DNA from: Branchinecta lynchi
Taxonomy: Eukaryota > Arthropoda > Branchiopoda > Anostraca > Branchinectidae
Length of the DNA: 64,000 nucleotides
Direction: 5' to 3'
Assembly: GCA_023053575.1 (NCBI GenBank)
Contig: JAKZAP010000001.1
Span: 15,764,849-15,828,848 of the forward strand
This document shows, piece by piece, positions 28,302 through 38,028 of the stretch. Position 1 is the first letter of the stretch; each line of letters begins with the position of its first letter. Both the position numbers and the translations under genes were made by a program. Under the pieces are notes generated by a model that saw only the letters and a program-made list of their open reading frames with translations, ran no database searches and was not told the DNA's origin.

Positions 28302-29203
28302 AGACGTATTATTCTAATTATTCAGGTGTGGATGATATTTACAGAAAATTAAAAGAAAATGGTGTTAAGGTTTCCAAGGATAAAATAAAAAATGTGTTGC
28401 AAAATGAGAATGTGTATACGTTACACAAACCTTCCTATCATAACTTTGAAAGGAGGCGAGTGTATGTTCACTATGTTGATGAGCAATGGCAAGCTGATTT
28501 AGTTGACATGCAGAAATATAAAAAAGAAAATAATAAAACAAATTACATTTTAACTGTTATTGATTGCTTTAGTAAAAATGCCTGGTGTATCCCTCTGAAA
28601 GACAAAACGGGTGCTGAAATAATAAAAGCATTCAGTGTTATATTTAAAGAAAGAATTCCTAAGAAACTACAAACTGATAAAGGTAAGGAATTTGTTATGA
28701 GAAATGTTCAATCTTTTTTGAAAAATAACGGCATACACTGGTTTGCATCTGAAAGCGAATTGAAAGCGCAAATTGTAGAACGATTCAACAGAACGCTTAA
28801 AGAAAAGTTATGGAAATATTTCACTCACAATAACACTACTAATTGGATTGATATTTTACCTTTATTTGTGAGTAATTATAATAACTCGTACCACCGTTCA
28901 ATACAAATGAAACCAGTTGATGCTAGTAAAAAGGTTAATCAGAAAAAGGTTTTTAGTGCTCTGTTTCCTCCAGTAGATGACTACAAAATCACAGGAAACG
29001 TCAAAGTAGGGGATTTAGTCAGAATTAAAAAAGAAAAAAGTATTTTCGATAAAGGATATTTACCTAATTATACGGATGAAGTATTTCAGATAGCAACCAT
29101 CAGACCTACCATTCCCATTACTTATGAAATATCTGACAAAAGTGGGGAATTAATTCAAGGAGGGTTTTATGAAAAAGAACTTTCAAAATTTATTATGAAA
29201 TAA
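28211..29203 (+). CDS. Retrovirus-like DDE integrase
   Basis: Joins element ends to target DNA, making the 6-bp duplication. Counting from the TTG at 28232: an N-terminal helical region (ILKTYYSNYSGVDDIYRKL, TLHKP), then the RNase H-fold core with Asp89 (EQWQADLVDM), Asp149 (LQTDKGKEF) and Glu183 (AQIVERFNRTLKEKLW). The C-terminus KVGDLVRIKKEKSIFDKGY.. is the usual SH3/chromo-like tail. The frame opens after TAA 28208-28210 and contains no ATG before the conserved region; the first ATG is well inside. Translation must therefore begin elsewhere. The -1 relation to the zinc-ribbon gene suggests a fusion by frameshifting, or a damaged gene. Confidence 0.92.
   Translation, partial: CSNAERELCYLRIEEKSLFKKNLNAETDILKTYYSNYSGVDDIYRKLKENGVKVSKDKIKNVLQNENVYTLHKPSYHNFERRRVYVHYVDEQWQADLVDMQKYKKENNKTNYILTVIDCFSKNAWCIPLKDKTGAEIIKAFSVIFKERIPKKLQTDKGKEFVMRNVQSFLKNNGIHWFASESELKAQIVERFNRTLKEKLWKYFTHNNTTNWIDILPLFVSNYNNSYHRSIQMKPVDASKKVNQKKVFSALFPPVDDYKITGNVKVGDLVRIKKEKSIFDKGYLPNYTDEVFQIATIRPTIPITYEISDKSGELIQGGFYEKELSKFIMK
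28265..28274 (+). promoter_or_regulatory. Candidate -1 frameshift run T TTA AAA AAA
   Basis: In the zinc-ribbon frame (TTT TTA AAA AAA ACC) two overlapping X XXY YYZ heptamers, T TTA AAA (28265-28271) and A AAA AAA (28268-28274), occur just before the conserved integrase N-terminus opens at -1. The T5-A8 run is also a mutation hotspot. Confidence 0.4.
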
Positions 29204-29219
29204 AATTACTTGTATATAA

Positions 29220-30044
29220 ATGGATTCAAGACGCTTGAGTGATATTTTATCAGATATAGTGAAGAACAGAGAAATTCAGAGAAGAAAGGTTCAACAAAAT
29301 GAGATGGAGAAAGCAGGATTTCGGGAATATGCTTCAGAATTAAACGCTCCAGTTATTATAGCACAAAAAGAAAACACTAAAGATACCATCAAAAAATTAC
29401 AAGAGAACGCTGAAACGATAATTAATAAACTACAGGAAGGTGATAATAATTCAAGAAGACGGTTTATCAGATTAGGTGATACATTTAAAACAGCTTTACA
29501 GATTCCAAATTCAGAGGAAGTGAGTCGAGCACCCGCTTTAGAACCTTCTCCCGATTTAGGACCACTATCCGTTGATATGAATAAAGATATTACCCAAGAG
29601 TTGTTAAATCAGATTAATTTAAAACATGTAGAATCGCGGGGTGGCACTGATACTTATTTTAAAATGCCTACGTATTACATTAAGCATCATACGGATATAG
29701 ATGAAGCTCTAGAACGTTTGACATCTCTAAGTCAAAGTTATGGCGGGAAAAAAGGTAAAGGTTACTCTAGCTATGATGAAATCCTTGAATTTATAAGAGA
29801 ATACAAGGAGAGGTTAACCAGCATTCGAACTAATTCCCCATTTTTAGTTCAACAAAAAGGAACTGGAATATTTATGAACTGTGATGAAATGATTTCAAAA
29901 TTATACACTTTGATAGGTAGCAGAGTAAACGGAAATACATCTGACGAGGTGAGAAATGAAGCTATTGATATTTTGGATTCGTTAATGCGAAATAAATTTC
30001 TTACGAAGAGATATTACAATTCAATATATAAAAAATATTTCTAA
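29220..30044 (+). CDS. Polinton virion-cluster protein of unknown function (274 aa)
   Basis: Start at GTATATAAATGG, 16 bases after the integrase stop. The N-terminal 90 residues are strongly helical and charged (SDILSDIVKNREIQRRKVQQ; TIKKLQENAETIINKLQEG), predicting coiled coil. A Pro-rich linker (APALEPSPDLGPLS) precedes a more globular C-terminal half with GGKKGKGYSSYDEI, MLNSLxxR-like and NKFLTKRYYNSIYKKYF segments. No catalytic motif was recognised. Its place between integrase and capsid genes is shared with structural genes of this element type. Confidence 0.7.
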   Translation: MDSRRLSDILSDIVKNREIQRRKVQQNEMEKAGFREYASELNAPVIIAQKENTKDTIKKLQENAETIINKLQEGDNNSRRRFIRLGDTFKTALQIPNSEEVSRAPALEPSPDLGPLSVDMNKDITQELLNQINLKHVESRGGTDTYFKMPTYYIKHHTDIDEALERLTSLSQSYGGKKGKGYSSYDEILEFIREYKERLTSIRTNSPFLVQQKGTGIFMNCDEMISKLYTLIGSRVNGNTSDEVRNEAIDILDSLMRNKFLTKRYYNSIYKKYF

Positions 30045-30047
30045 TAA

Positions 30048-30770
30048 ATGGTGTTGTTAAACATTGAAGGTAATGAAAGTATCATTGATATAACATTTAG
30101 TCAACCAATCGAATTGAATCGTAATTGGGATTATGAAATAGGTTTGAATCAGTGTACTTTGTGGTATTCGTGGCATAATATAAGTGATAAATTTGGAAAT
30201 AATACATTTCAATACAGGAAAGATGAAGATAATAATGCAACAGAATGGATGAATGTTACTATTCCTAATGGGATGTATAACGATGATTGTTTGAATTATT
30301 TTTTGTGTCAGTATTTTGATACCCCAAAAGACAAATGTCCTATTGTAATTTCATCCAATCCAGCATCTATGAGATTTGTCATACTATTACAAGAAAAATA
30401 TGTGTTTAGGTTTAATAGTGACTTGTGTCAGATTTTAGGATTTGAGAAGGATAGTGAGATATCTAAGAAAATCAATGAAGGTACAAAGCTTCCGAATATA
30501 ACAAGAAGCGTTGATAAAATTCAAATTCACTGCTCTCTCGTAAACAGTTCTATCGTAAACAAAAGTAAATCAGATGTCATTTGGACATTTGTTCCGAATA
30601 CAGAACCGGGTTGTCAAATTGTTGAGAATCCTAGACAATTAATCTACCTTCCTATTAATACAAAAGACTTTATTTACTCCTTGAGAATGACAATTACTGA
30701 TCAGTTGGGAAGACCTATCGATTTGAATGGTGATAACGTTGGATACGTGCTGCATTTAAGAAAAGCTTAA
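30048..30770 (+). CDS. Minor capsid (penton-like) protein (240 aa)
   Basis: Start at TTCTAATAAATGG, only 3 bases after the preceding stop. The all-beta, Trp/Asn-rich sequence (LNRNWDYEIGLNQCTLWYSW, NVTIPNGMYNDDCLNYFL, MRFVILLQEKYVFRFNSDL) and the ILGFEKDS segment resemble the single jelly-roll minor capsid protein that forms pentons in Polinton-type virions. The family IP-G-Y/T-E-x-x-x-L-N-x-x-L pattern is visible as IPNGMYNDDCLNYFL. Length is typical. Assigned by eye. Confidence 0.75.
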   Translation: MVLLNIEGNESIIDITFSQPIELNRNWDYEIGLNQCTLWYSWHNISDKFGNNTFQYRKDEDNNATEWMNVTIPNGMYNDDCLNYFLCQYFDTPKDKCPIVISSNPASMRFVILLQEKYVFRFNSDLCQILGFEKDSEISKKINEGTKLPNITRSVDKIQIHCSLVNSSIVNKSKSDVIWTFVPNTEPGCQIVENPRQLIYLPINTKDFIYSLRMTITDQLGRPIDLNGDNVGYVLHLRKA

Positions 30771-30802
30771 AGGATTAGTGAAATAAAATTATTTACCTAT
30801 AA

Positions 30803-31159
30803 ATGTTGATTAATAATAAGCGATTACTTTATAAAAGGCAGTATGGAAGTGGAATCGGTAGTGTATTCAAAAACATTGTTAATTCCCAGTTATTTCAAAC
30901 GTCAGCAAAACAAATAAAAGATGGGGCTATGTCAATGTATAATAATATTATTAAACCGAGATTTGAGTTGTTGAAAAACAGAGCAATAGAATATGGGAAA
31001 GATCTGATCAATGTAAACAAGAAGGAACTCATTGATGTAATTGGAAACAAAAAATCGATGAAGGATCTTATCGGTACAAATAAAAGGATTTTAAATCAAA
31101 GAAGTCAGGACTTGATCAAAACGTTAATGACTGGAAATGGATTAAAGATTCTGAAATAA
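30803..31159 (+). CDS. Small basic pVI-like protein (118 aa)
   Basis: Start at ACCTATAAATG. The N-terminus KRQYGSGIGSVFKNIVNSQL carries a Gly-rich motif followed by an amphipathic helix, similar in layout to adenovirus/adintovirus pVI-type membrane-lytic proteins that are cleaved after a Gly pair. The remainder is lysine-rich and helical (ELIDVIGNKKSMKDLI). It lies between the minor and major capsid genes, the expected neighbourhood. Assignment is by context and composition. Confidence 0.6.
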   Translation: MLINNKRLLYKRQYGSGIGSVFKNIVNSQLFQTSAKQIKDGAMSMYNNIIKPRFELLKNRAIEYGKDLINVNKKELIDVIGNKKSMKDLIGTNKRILNQRSQDLIKTLMTGNGLKILK

Positions 31160-31189
31160 GTTTTATTTAATAATTTCTTTCTTATATAA

Positions 31190-32548
31190 ATGGCAGTAAA
31201 TAAAGTTATCAGTCCGCAATGGAATATATTTGACGAACCGCTTGTGGATGATACAGTGGTAAAATACGAATTTAAAGAAATTCGAGAAACAGATGTGAAT
31301 GTATCTAATAAATCAGAGTTTGAATTCGTAACGAAGAAATTAGATTCCTGGTTTTATCCAAGTGAAAGTTATCTTGATGTTAGTGTAAGAATAGTGAAAG
31401 AAAATGGAGATAATATAGCTGCAACCGATATTGCTACTTTGACGAACAATGGATTTAATTTATTCAGTACCGCTGAATATGTAATAAACGATGAATCGGT
31501 TGAAAAAATTAATCATGTTGGTATTACAACTACCGTTACAAAGTTGATTGAATACTCTGATGATTATTCTAGAAGTGCAGCAAGAAATCATTTCTGGTAT
31601 AAGGATTATAATCAAGGAAAAGAAATTAATCCTGTTATTGCTTCGTTTACTGCAGGGGCTGCAGGGGCTGCAGCAGGTGGTGGAACAGTCAGTTTGAGAA
31701 ATAATAATAATTATAATAAAGGATTTGAAAAAAGATATAACAGAACAAAGAGCAGTAAATTAGTAAATATGTATTTACCATTATCAGAATTGTTTGGATT
31801 TCTGAAAGGAAACAAACGATTCTTCAGAGGTGCATCGCATAAATTATTTCTAAGAAGAAATGATGATAACAACATGATTATAAGAAATGGAAATACTAAT
31901 TTCAAAGTAGTAATCGAGTATTTATCCTGGAAGATCCCTATTGTAGCTCCTAGTATCGAAATGATGAGTGAATTAGAAAAGGGTCTTGCTAAGGATAAAA
32001 AGCATAATCTGATGTGGGAAGCATGTAATACTTATAAAAGCGATGTTAGTCAAAATAAGGAACACACTTGGAAAGTTATTTCTGAGAGAAACAATCCAAC
32101 AAAAGTAGTTGTGATGCTACAGAAAAATGAAAAGCATAACAATCAATTAATGAATAATATGGTGTTTGATCATATGAATTTAACAGACATAGAACTTAGA
32201 ATTAATGGGGATAAATATCCTGAAGAACCACTTAAATGTGATTTTAGCGATGATAAATGTAAATACTCAAATCTTTACAATAGGTTTGTACATTTGGGTT
32301 ATAAACAATTAGCATTTGATACTGGTAGTGTTGTTAGTATAGAAGAATTTAAAGAAGTATATCCACTATTCTGTTTCGATGTTTCCAAACACGAGTCAAA
32401 TATTTATAATGGAACAACTGCTGATATTGAAATAAGTTTAACGTTGAAAGATAATCAACCCGTACCATATAATGTTTACTGTGTTATATATTATGAAAGA
32501 AAAGCTACATTAGATATTATCAATAAAAATATGTATGTGAGTTTGTGA
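31190..32548 (+). CDS. Major capsid protein, double jelly-roll (452 aa)
   Basis: Start at CTTATATAAATGG. The opening QWNIFDEPLVDDTVVKYEF, the early beta strands with WFYPSESYLDVSVRIVK and LFSTAEYVINDESVEKI, and the later LSWKIPIVAPSIEMMSEL and LAFDTGSVVSIEEFKEVYPL segments fit the Polinton hexon-like double jelly-roll capsid protein. Length is right for the family and the frame is intact. Residues about 160-172 are a short Gly/Ala-rich tract (AGAAGAAAGGGTV), probably a surface loop. The stop is 4 bases from the right TIR. Confidence 0.9.
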   Translation: MAVNKVISPQWNIFDEPLVDDTVVKYEFKEIRETDVNVSNKSEFEFVTKKLDSWFYPSESYLDVSVRIVKENGDNIAATDIATLTNNGFNLFSTAEYVINDESVEKINHVGITTTVTKLIEYSDDYSRSAARNHFWYKDYNQGKEINPVIASFTAGAAGAAAGGGTVSLRNNNNYNKGFEKRYNRTKSSKLVNMYLPLSELFGFLKGNKRFFRGASHKLFLRRNDDNNMIIRNGNTNFKVVIEYLSWKIPIVAPSIEMMSELEKGLAKDKKHNLMWEACNTYKSDVSQNKEHTWKVISERNNPTKVVVMLQKNEKHNNQLMNNMVFDHMNLTDIELRINGDKYPEEPLKCDFSDDKCKYSNLYNRFVHLGYKQLAFDTGSVVSIEEFKEVYPLFCFDVSKHESNIYNGTTADIEISLTLKDNQPVPYNVYCVIYYERKATLDIINKNMYVSL

Positions 32549-32551
32549 GTC

Positions 32552-33136
32552 TGGATTTTTATTTAATAAAATCATCCCCTAATAAATGGAGTCCACAAAG
32601 GAAGTCTTGAATACAATCAGAATGAATAAATACAATGAGACAATCAGGAAAGAAGAACTAGTGTTAGGTTTGAAATATACTATTGTTAAAATGAGAATTG
32701 CTAAGACAAAATACGGTGATAAGTTGGTTGTAGTTATTAATCATAATGACAAACCCTGTGATTTGTTTATAACTCAGAAATATAATGCCATTGCTAACGA
32801 ATTACTTTTAAAGAAAAATCTGGTTTTGCAGCCTATTGTACGCGAAAACAAGAACAAAGAAACATATGTGGATTTAGAACTGTTTACTCAGTAATATTTG
32901 AATAAAAAATAAAAAATGTAAAAAAAAAGAAGTAGTGTATATTGTAGTATTTTATATGTAGTAAAGGGTAATATTCTCATTTCTTGTATCCTTTATTTTG
33001 GAAGTAAGAAAATAAAAATGTTCTTAAAAAGGGGGATAATTTGGTAAAAAGGATGTTAAAATTTAAGAAATTGATGTTAAAATGAGGTTTTGAAATTGGG
33101 GGGAGGGTGGAGTGGGAGCCCCTTTATATAACTACT
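32552..33136. repeat. Polinton right terminal inverted repeat, 585 bp
   Basis: Partner of 18748-19332. It starts TGGATTTTTATTTAATAAAA just after the major capsid stop and ends AGCCCCTTTATATAACTACT. Confidence 0.95.
32586..32894 (+). CDS. TIR-encoded protein, right copy (102 aa)
   Basis: Second copy of the left-TIR gene, starting at CCCTAATAAATGG. Four residues differ from the left copy. It is read toward the right end of the element, so both copies are transcribed outward. See the left copy for protein features. Confidence 0.7.
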   Translation: MESTKEVLNTIRMNKYNETIRKEELVLGLKYTIVKMRIAKTKYGDKLVVVINHNDKPCDLFITQKYNAIANELLLKKNLVLQPIVRENKNKETYVDLELFTQ

Positions 33137-33142
33137 CACACT
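33137..33142. repeat. Polinton target-site duplication, right
   Basis: CACACT, identical to 18742-18747. Confidence 0.97.
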
Positions 33143-33790
33143 GTCAAAATAAATGAACTAAGCTGGGCGCTCGCAGAGCTAAACTGGACGCTGACCCAGG
33201 AAACCCAAATGGGGGACTGGCAATGCGTACGGTAAACTCAGTAAGGCTAGTCAAGGGTACCAAGAAAATGAGTTGACATCCAGTGTGGATATCAGCGGTT
33301 CGGTGGGCCTCGAGCGTTTGAGACTTGGAGGAATTGCATTCCCTGTCGTATGTTTCAAGCTTGCCATATTGACATAGAGAGGCAGGCTGTTTTTAGTCGT
33401 TTGGATGCGAAGAGATTTTTAGTCATAGTTTTTCCCTTTGTTAGAATGAGAAGAATGACTGTCAGATTTGAGCTTCCAAGACGACAAAAGGTAGTTATCA
33501 AATTCATGAATTTCACCTCGCAGTACACAATTTTAACATGATCCGTATTTAACCCGACCAAGTTGTACCAATATCTCTTGGTCTGAGTAAAAATCAGGCT
33601 GATATCTCACACAGTTCAGGATTCGTTGTGAAAAAAGACGGAAGGAGATATCTATCATAAGTGGCTCTTACTTCCATTTGGGATCAAAAAGGTGTTCTGA
33701 TCATAGAGGATTCCATAAAATTTTGCCAGCGGTGCCTTTCGTAGTAGGCTACATTAACTGGAAGGGCACGTCATTTCACACTGTAAAAAA
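33143..33790. other. Right flank of the Polinton, no gene recognised
   Basis: Short open frames on both strands at 33350-33561 show no domain. The segment 33600-33770 resembles 5790-5930. Confidence 0.45.
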
Positions 33791-33792
33791 AA

Positions 33793-33908
33793 CTTGCAGT
33801 ATTTGCTACTGGAATTAATCTTATCTCTACTGAGATAAGATGAATACGAAGTACAAATAAGATTATCTCAGGATAAGATTAACCCTAGTAGCAAATACTG
33901 CAGTTAAC
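33793..33908. repeat. Palindromic MITE-like element
   Basis: AACTTGCAGTATTTGCTACT at the left is matched in reverse complement by AGTAGCAAATACTGCAGTT at the right. The pairing continues imperfectly through GGAATTAATCTTATC and GATAAGATTAACCC. About 115 bp in total. Confidence 0.75.
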
Positions 33909-34963
33909 TTTAATCCTTACTCGGAGATATGCTATAACGAATGACGTTCACCTTAGTCTTGCAAATATTAGCTTTAATAATTCTATAAATTCGTCAAATT
34001 TTCCGCGTTTGCTGCTGTTTTTTTGGCTATTTTTTCTAACTGGTATCAACTGGTATGACTCTTGAGAATTGCCGGACATCCACCATTCATGTAATTTGAG
34101 TTAATCACCTCCCATACTCATACCCTTCAAATAACCCCTGAGCTCAGAGATATGACTGCTTTAATGCTTGCAGTTATCACAAATTTAACTACTATCTATG
34201 CAATAAAAGCTGAAATGCGTGGCAGGGCGCCGGCGCCCTGCCATGCCCATTGCTCCCTCGAGTTCTGGCTAGCGACTCCCCTGGTTGGTGCGAATAGTCA
34301 CACTCAAGCTATTTCGGTTAACCTGGTAGCGTAAACAAATCCAGGAAAGGTGAAAAAGAAAATTGGAAACGAAAGGTAATGCAATAAAAATTTGGCCATG
34401 GTCAGCAGGGTGTCTACTAAGTTGTTATCGGAATTCCACGCAGTTGTGATGTACATAGTGACGTAATATGATTTAGAACCTAACGTAGAATTTGATTGTC
34501 CCTAGATCATTTTATAAATGAAACGCAACCTGTGTGTTGCTGGCCATAATACTACAGGCTCTATATATATATTCAAATATATCTTCACTGATAGGAATAA
34601 ACTACAATTTTTCGTTTTCTGAGATAAAATAGACCAAACGAGTGCAGTCTAGACCACTATTGCAATCTCCCAATTCTGCCGTTTCCTCTGGAAATGGGTG
34701 TGACATTACGCTTGTATGAAATTCCGATACAACTTAGTTTAGACTGTCAGCAGGTGTTTAGAATATTGGTAATGCTGCAACTTAGTTCAATGAAGATAGA
34801 CAAAATGTTAGGTTGCAGAGAATAATTAGACCTTTCAATCAAGGCCCAATTTCACACATTTGTAAGTGTAGAGGCTGGAAAGAAACAGTGGGAATTATAT
34901 TTCATTAACAGGGGGTGACAGAAAGGTGGAAACCAAACCTTAGCTTATTATCTTTGACCCGCG
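33909..34963. other. No gene recognised
   Basis: This is low-complexity AT-rich sequence with no convincing coding signal. One short inverted GGGCGCCGGCGCCC palindrome lies near 34225-34240. Confidence 0.45.
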
Positions 34964-36762
34964 CAGGGGCGTAACTACCTTCCTAGGGTTGGGGGGGGGG
35001 GGGGCAACCCAGAATGTGCCGACAAATTTCCGTGTGTGCCGACGGAATACCAGAATAGTCAGGAACGCAAAACTTTTCGTTTATAGTCTCATATTGTATT
35101 TATAATTGCTTATTAATACCAGATCGCTTGCAAAGAAAAATACATTCTAATCAGGCAAACGGATGTTAGACGTATAGCCTGCGATTTTTTGCCCTTCAAC
35201 TTGTCAATTAGGGCCTCTGCCTCAATGTCATTAATTATATCTTTTTCACAGGCCAGCTACATTAGATTGTCTAACCGTTCGTCACCCATGGTGGTTCGAA
35301 GTCGATTTTTGATCAGCTTGATTTTGCTAAAAATGCGCTCGTCTTCCGCCGAAGTCACAGGAATGGTCTTTGCAAAGAAGAATGCTCTGCAAACAAGTGG
35401 GAGGGGAAGTTTATTTCCTATGGCTGTCAAAAACAAGACTGAAAACGGCAAATCTTGAGTTGCACTTATCGAGCAACCGTGCACGTCCATAACGACATGT
35501 CGGAAAATTGCCATCCTGACGTGAGAGCTTCGGGAGGGAGTTGTGTCAGCAGAAACTGCTGCAAGAAAGCTGCACATTTTGAAGGATCGAGTCTCACCAG
35601 TGCGGTTTGAAGGGCTTGGGCATCGGGGGGGGGGGGGGGAGGACTTCAAAATATACGACTGGATAAAAACACAGCACCAGCAAGCTCAAGAAATATTAAT
35701 GTTATAAGTTCTGAAAAGTTACGGAAAATGCTATTGTAGTAATAAAATAATAAACAAATAAGTAACAGGAACTAGACAATGCCGTTCATATCAAATTTCG
35801 GTGGAGAGAAGACAAGCTTGGTACCAGCTTCTGACATATCACTCAAGACGAACTAAAGTGAGCACCGCAGGTGAAATTTTTCTCAATCCGAGCAAAATTC
35901 AACTACTCCTTTACAACTTCTACCTTTTAATGTAGCTTAGACCCCAAATTTCAAGCTTAAAACCACATATAAATGATGCCCACAACTAAATAGAAATAGG
36001 GTAGGACTACAAAAGAGCCGCAGGCAAAATTTGTTAAATCGGCCTTTATTCTGCAATATTTGACTACTTCCTACATAAAAAATCTTGCTTTTAAAGTGGC
36101 TCAGATCCCAAGCAGCAGCTTTTACTGTATGTAAGACAAATTTAAACTCAGCACCGCAGGCGATTTTTTCGTAATCCGACCTTTTTCTGGCATTTCTAGC
36201 CTATTAAGTGACTGAAATCTTAAGCCTAACACCTTACCTAAATCACAGGCTATTCAACTAGATAGCGAGCAGGGTACTACGAAAGGCGGCGCAGGTAAAG
36301 TTTTGCGAAAATTTTATTAATTATTATTTATTTTGAAACAGTTTATTGTTCGATTAAAAAATGTTGTGACGATAATTTCACTGTGTTCCGACACAGTGTA
36401 ACAGGTTTACTTTGATCAGTTCTGCACTACGTAGGGAGCGGGAAACATACGTTAAGTAGCTGTACTGGCGGTAAGATTACTATGTCTAAGATGATAGTAG
36501 CCTACTTCTATAAAATGAGCCGGTAACTGGTAGGTTGGATGTCAATTAAGGTGTGTAAATGCTTACTAGAACCTCGGCTACAAATGTGTTGACATCTAGC
36601 TTTTGTCAGGAGTTGATTATTTCTTTACAAATATGTGCAGACAACAGCTAATTAGTACAGAAACATGCCGACAAAACCTGACCCTTATACAAAATGTTAA
36701 GACAATATTTCCTTTCTAGGCAATGTTGGGGGGGGGGAGTTCCCCCTTTACTTACGCTCCTG
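34964..36762. mobile_element. hAT-type element with broken transposase
   Basis: The ends CAGGGGCGTAACTACC and TTACTTACGCTCCTG are inverted, each with a G/C homopolymer just inside, like the poly-G hAT family at 6127, 6615 and 12990. It contains a minus-strand hAT transposase remnant (35190-35649). A clean 8-bp duplication was not found. Confidence 0.7.
35190..35649 (-). pseudogene. hAT transposase C-terminus (dimerisation domain), interrupted
   Basis: The minus strand reads SAEDERIFSKIKLIKNRLRT followed by TMGDERLDNLM. This is the hAT-family C-terminal dimerisation signature (ERxFSxLKxIKxRLRxxMxxERLxxLM), of the ZMYM1-like type. A TAG follows at once, and the same frame then continues with LACEKDIINDIEAEALIDKL, the usual continuation. 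The gene is therefore interrupted by a nonsense codon and is truncated at the N-terminus. It may be a source-family relic for the short poly-G elements in this window. Confidence 0.8.
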
Positions 36763-37311
36763 CCCGTGACGTGTGACATCATGAAAGAAATAGGGAAATT
36801 CAATTAAATTAATGTTGCAGAATAAAACCATTCTAGGGACAATCAGTTCCGTTATTAAATGGAAAATATACACTTTTCATTTGACATGCATTACGAGCCA
36901 TAGATAGGGTAGCTACTAAAACAATAAATTTCAAATTCTCATCTTTTGGTAATAGGACCATGATACTCCTGAACTTTAGAATTAGTTTGAGTTCAATAAT
37001 ACCTCATTGACTGGCTGCTAAATACCATAATTCTGGATTAGAAAAACACTCATTCCCATTGGAGCTTGCCGGCAGCATGCTGGCATATGTTCAAAAGTCG
37101 CATAATTTGGCACCGTAAATATTCTGAGAATGATGACATCACACCGTGGACGTTGGTTAAGTGAATTGTGGCCGCCATGTTGTCTTGTAATATTTATTGG
37201 AACTGTGTGTTAGTTTTTATCATTGGATGCAGCCACGCATAGATTATAAGAGAAACTGGGAATATGATGCTCTAGTGCGAAGCTGGTTCGAAGAACAAGC
37301 TATTAACTGGT
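36763..37311. other. No gene recognised
   Basis: Nothing recognisable on either strand. Confidence 0.5.
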
Positions 37312-37319
37312 GTAAAACA

Positions 37320-38020
37320 CAGTCTAGTACACTAGCCCCTTTTCAGGCACGGTGCTCAAACGTCTAGCACCATGCCTGGGTGCTAGACGTTCAAGCACTG
37401 TACCTTGGATTTCATGCATGGTGCATAGATTTCAGTATACAGTGCATGCATCAAAAACACAGTTTCTGTCATAACAACTAAGCACCAGCTCGGACAGGGC
37501 TGAAATTACTACAATGAGTTAGAGAAATCAAAGACAATCCTTTATATGTTTTTCACAACAAAAACAAAAGGGCTCAGCTGATGACAGATGTGAAAAACCA
37601 CATTTCCTTTTCTATATAGTCAAGGGTTTTGCATGCAAAGTGTCCTGTGCCTCAGCCTTTTCTACATAGCAGCCAACCAGAATATTGGCCCTTGGGGAAT
37701 AGATAGGGAAAGTACATGGAAAATAGATAGGGTGCTGTTAGGTTTTTCATCTCCATTATCATTAGAGCCCTTTTGTTTTTGTTGTGAAAAATATATAAAG
37801 GATTGTCTTTGAGTTCTCTAATTCATAGTAGTAATTTCAGCCCTGTCCGAGCCGGTGCTCAGTTGTGATGACAGAAACTGTGTTTTTGACGTATGCACTG
37901 TATACTGAAATCCATGCACCATACATGAAATCCAAGGTACAGTGCTTGAACGTCTAGCACCCAGGCATGGTGCTAGACGTTTGAGCACCGTGCCTGAAAT
38001 GGGGCTAGTGTACTAGACTG
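37320..38020. mobile_element. hAT-type foldback element, 701 bp, long TIRs
   Basis: Inverted ends CAGTCTAGTACACTAGCCCC extend for about 250 bp on each side (37320-37575 and 37765-38020). They include TCTAGCACCATGCCTGGGTG, itself palindromic with its neighbour. Exact 8-bp duplications GTAAAACA flank it (37312-37319 and 38021-38028). CAG termini and 8-bp duplications indicate the hAT superfamily. No coding capacity. Confidence 0.93.
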
Positions 38021-38028
38021 GTAAAACA

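Larger units (their letters stand above)
18748..33136 (+). mobile_element. Complete Polinton/Maverick (integrated polintovirus)
   Basis: A 14,389-bp element whose ends are AGTAGTTATATAAAGGGGCT and its complement. It is flanked by the exact 6-bp duplication CACACT (18742-18747 and 33137-33142), the size expected for Polintons. It encodes family B DNA polymerase, retroviral-type integrase, packaging ATPase, adenain-like cysteine protease, major and minor capsid proteins and several small virion-type proteins. Most genes are on the plus strand; the left TIR gene and one small membrane-protein gene are on the minus strand. Base composition is more AT-rich than the host flanks. The polymerase reading frame is split by a TGA, and the protease and integrase frames are each shifted against the preceding gene, so its competence is uncertain. 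Confidence 0.98.
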
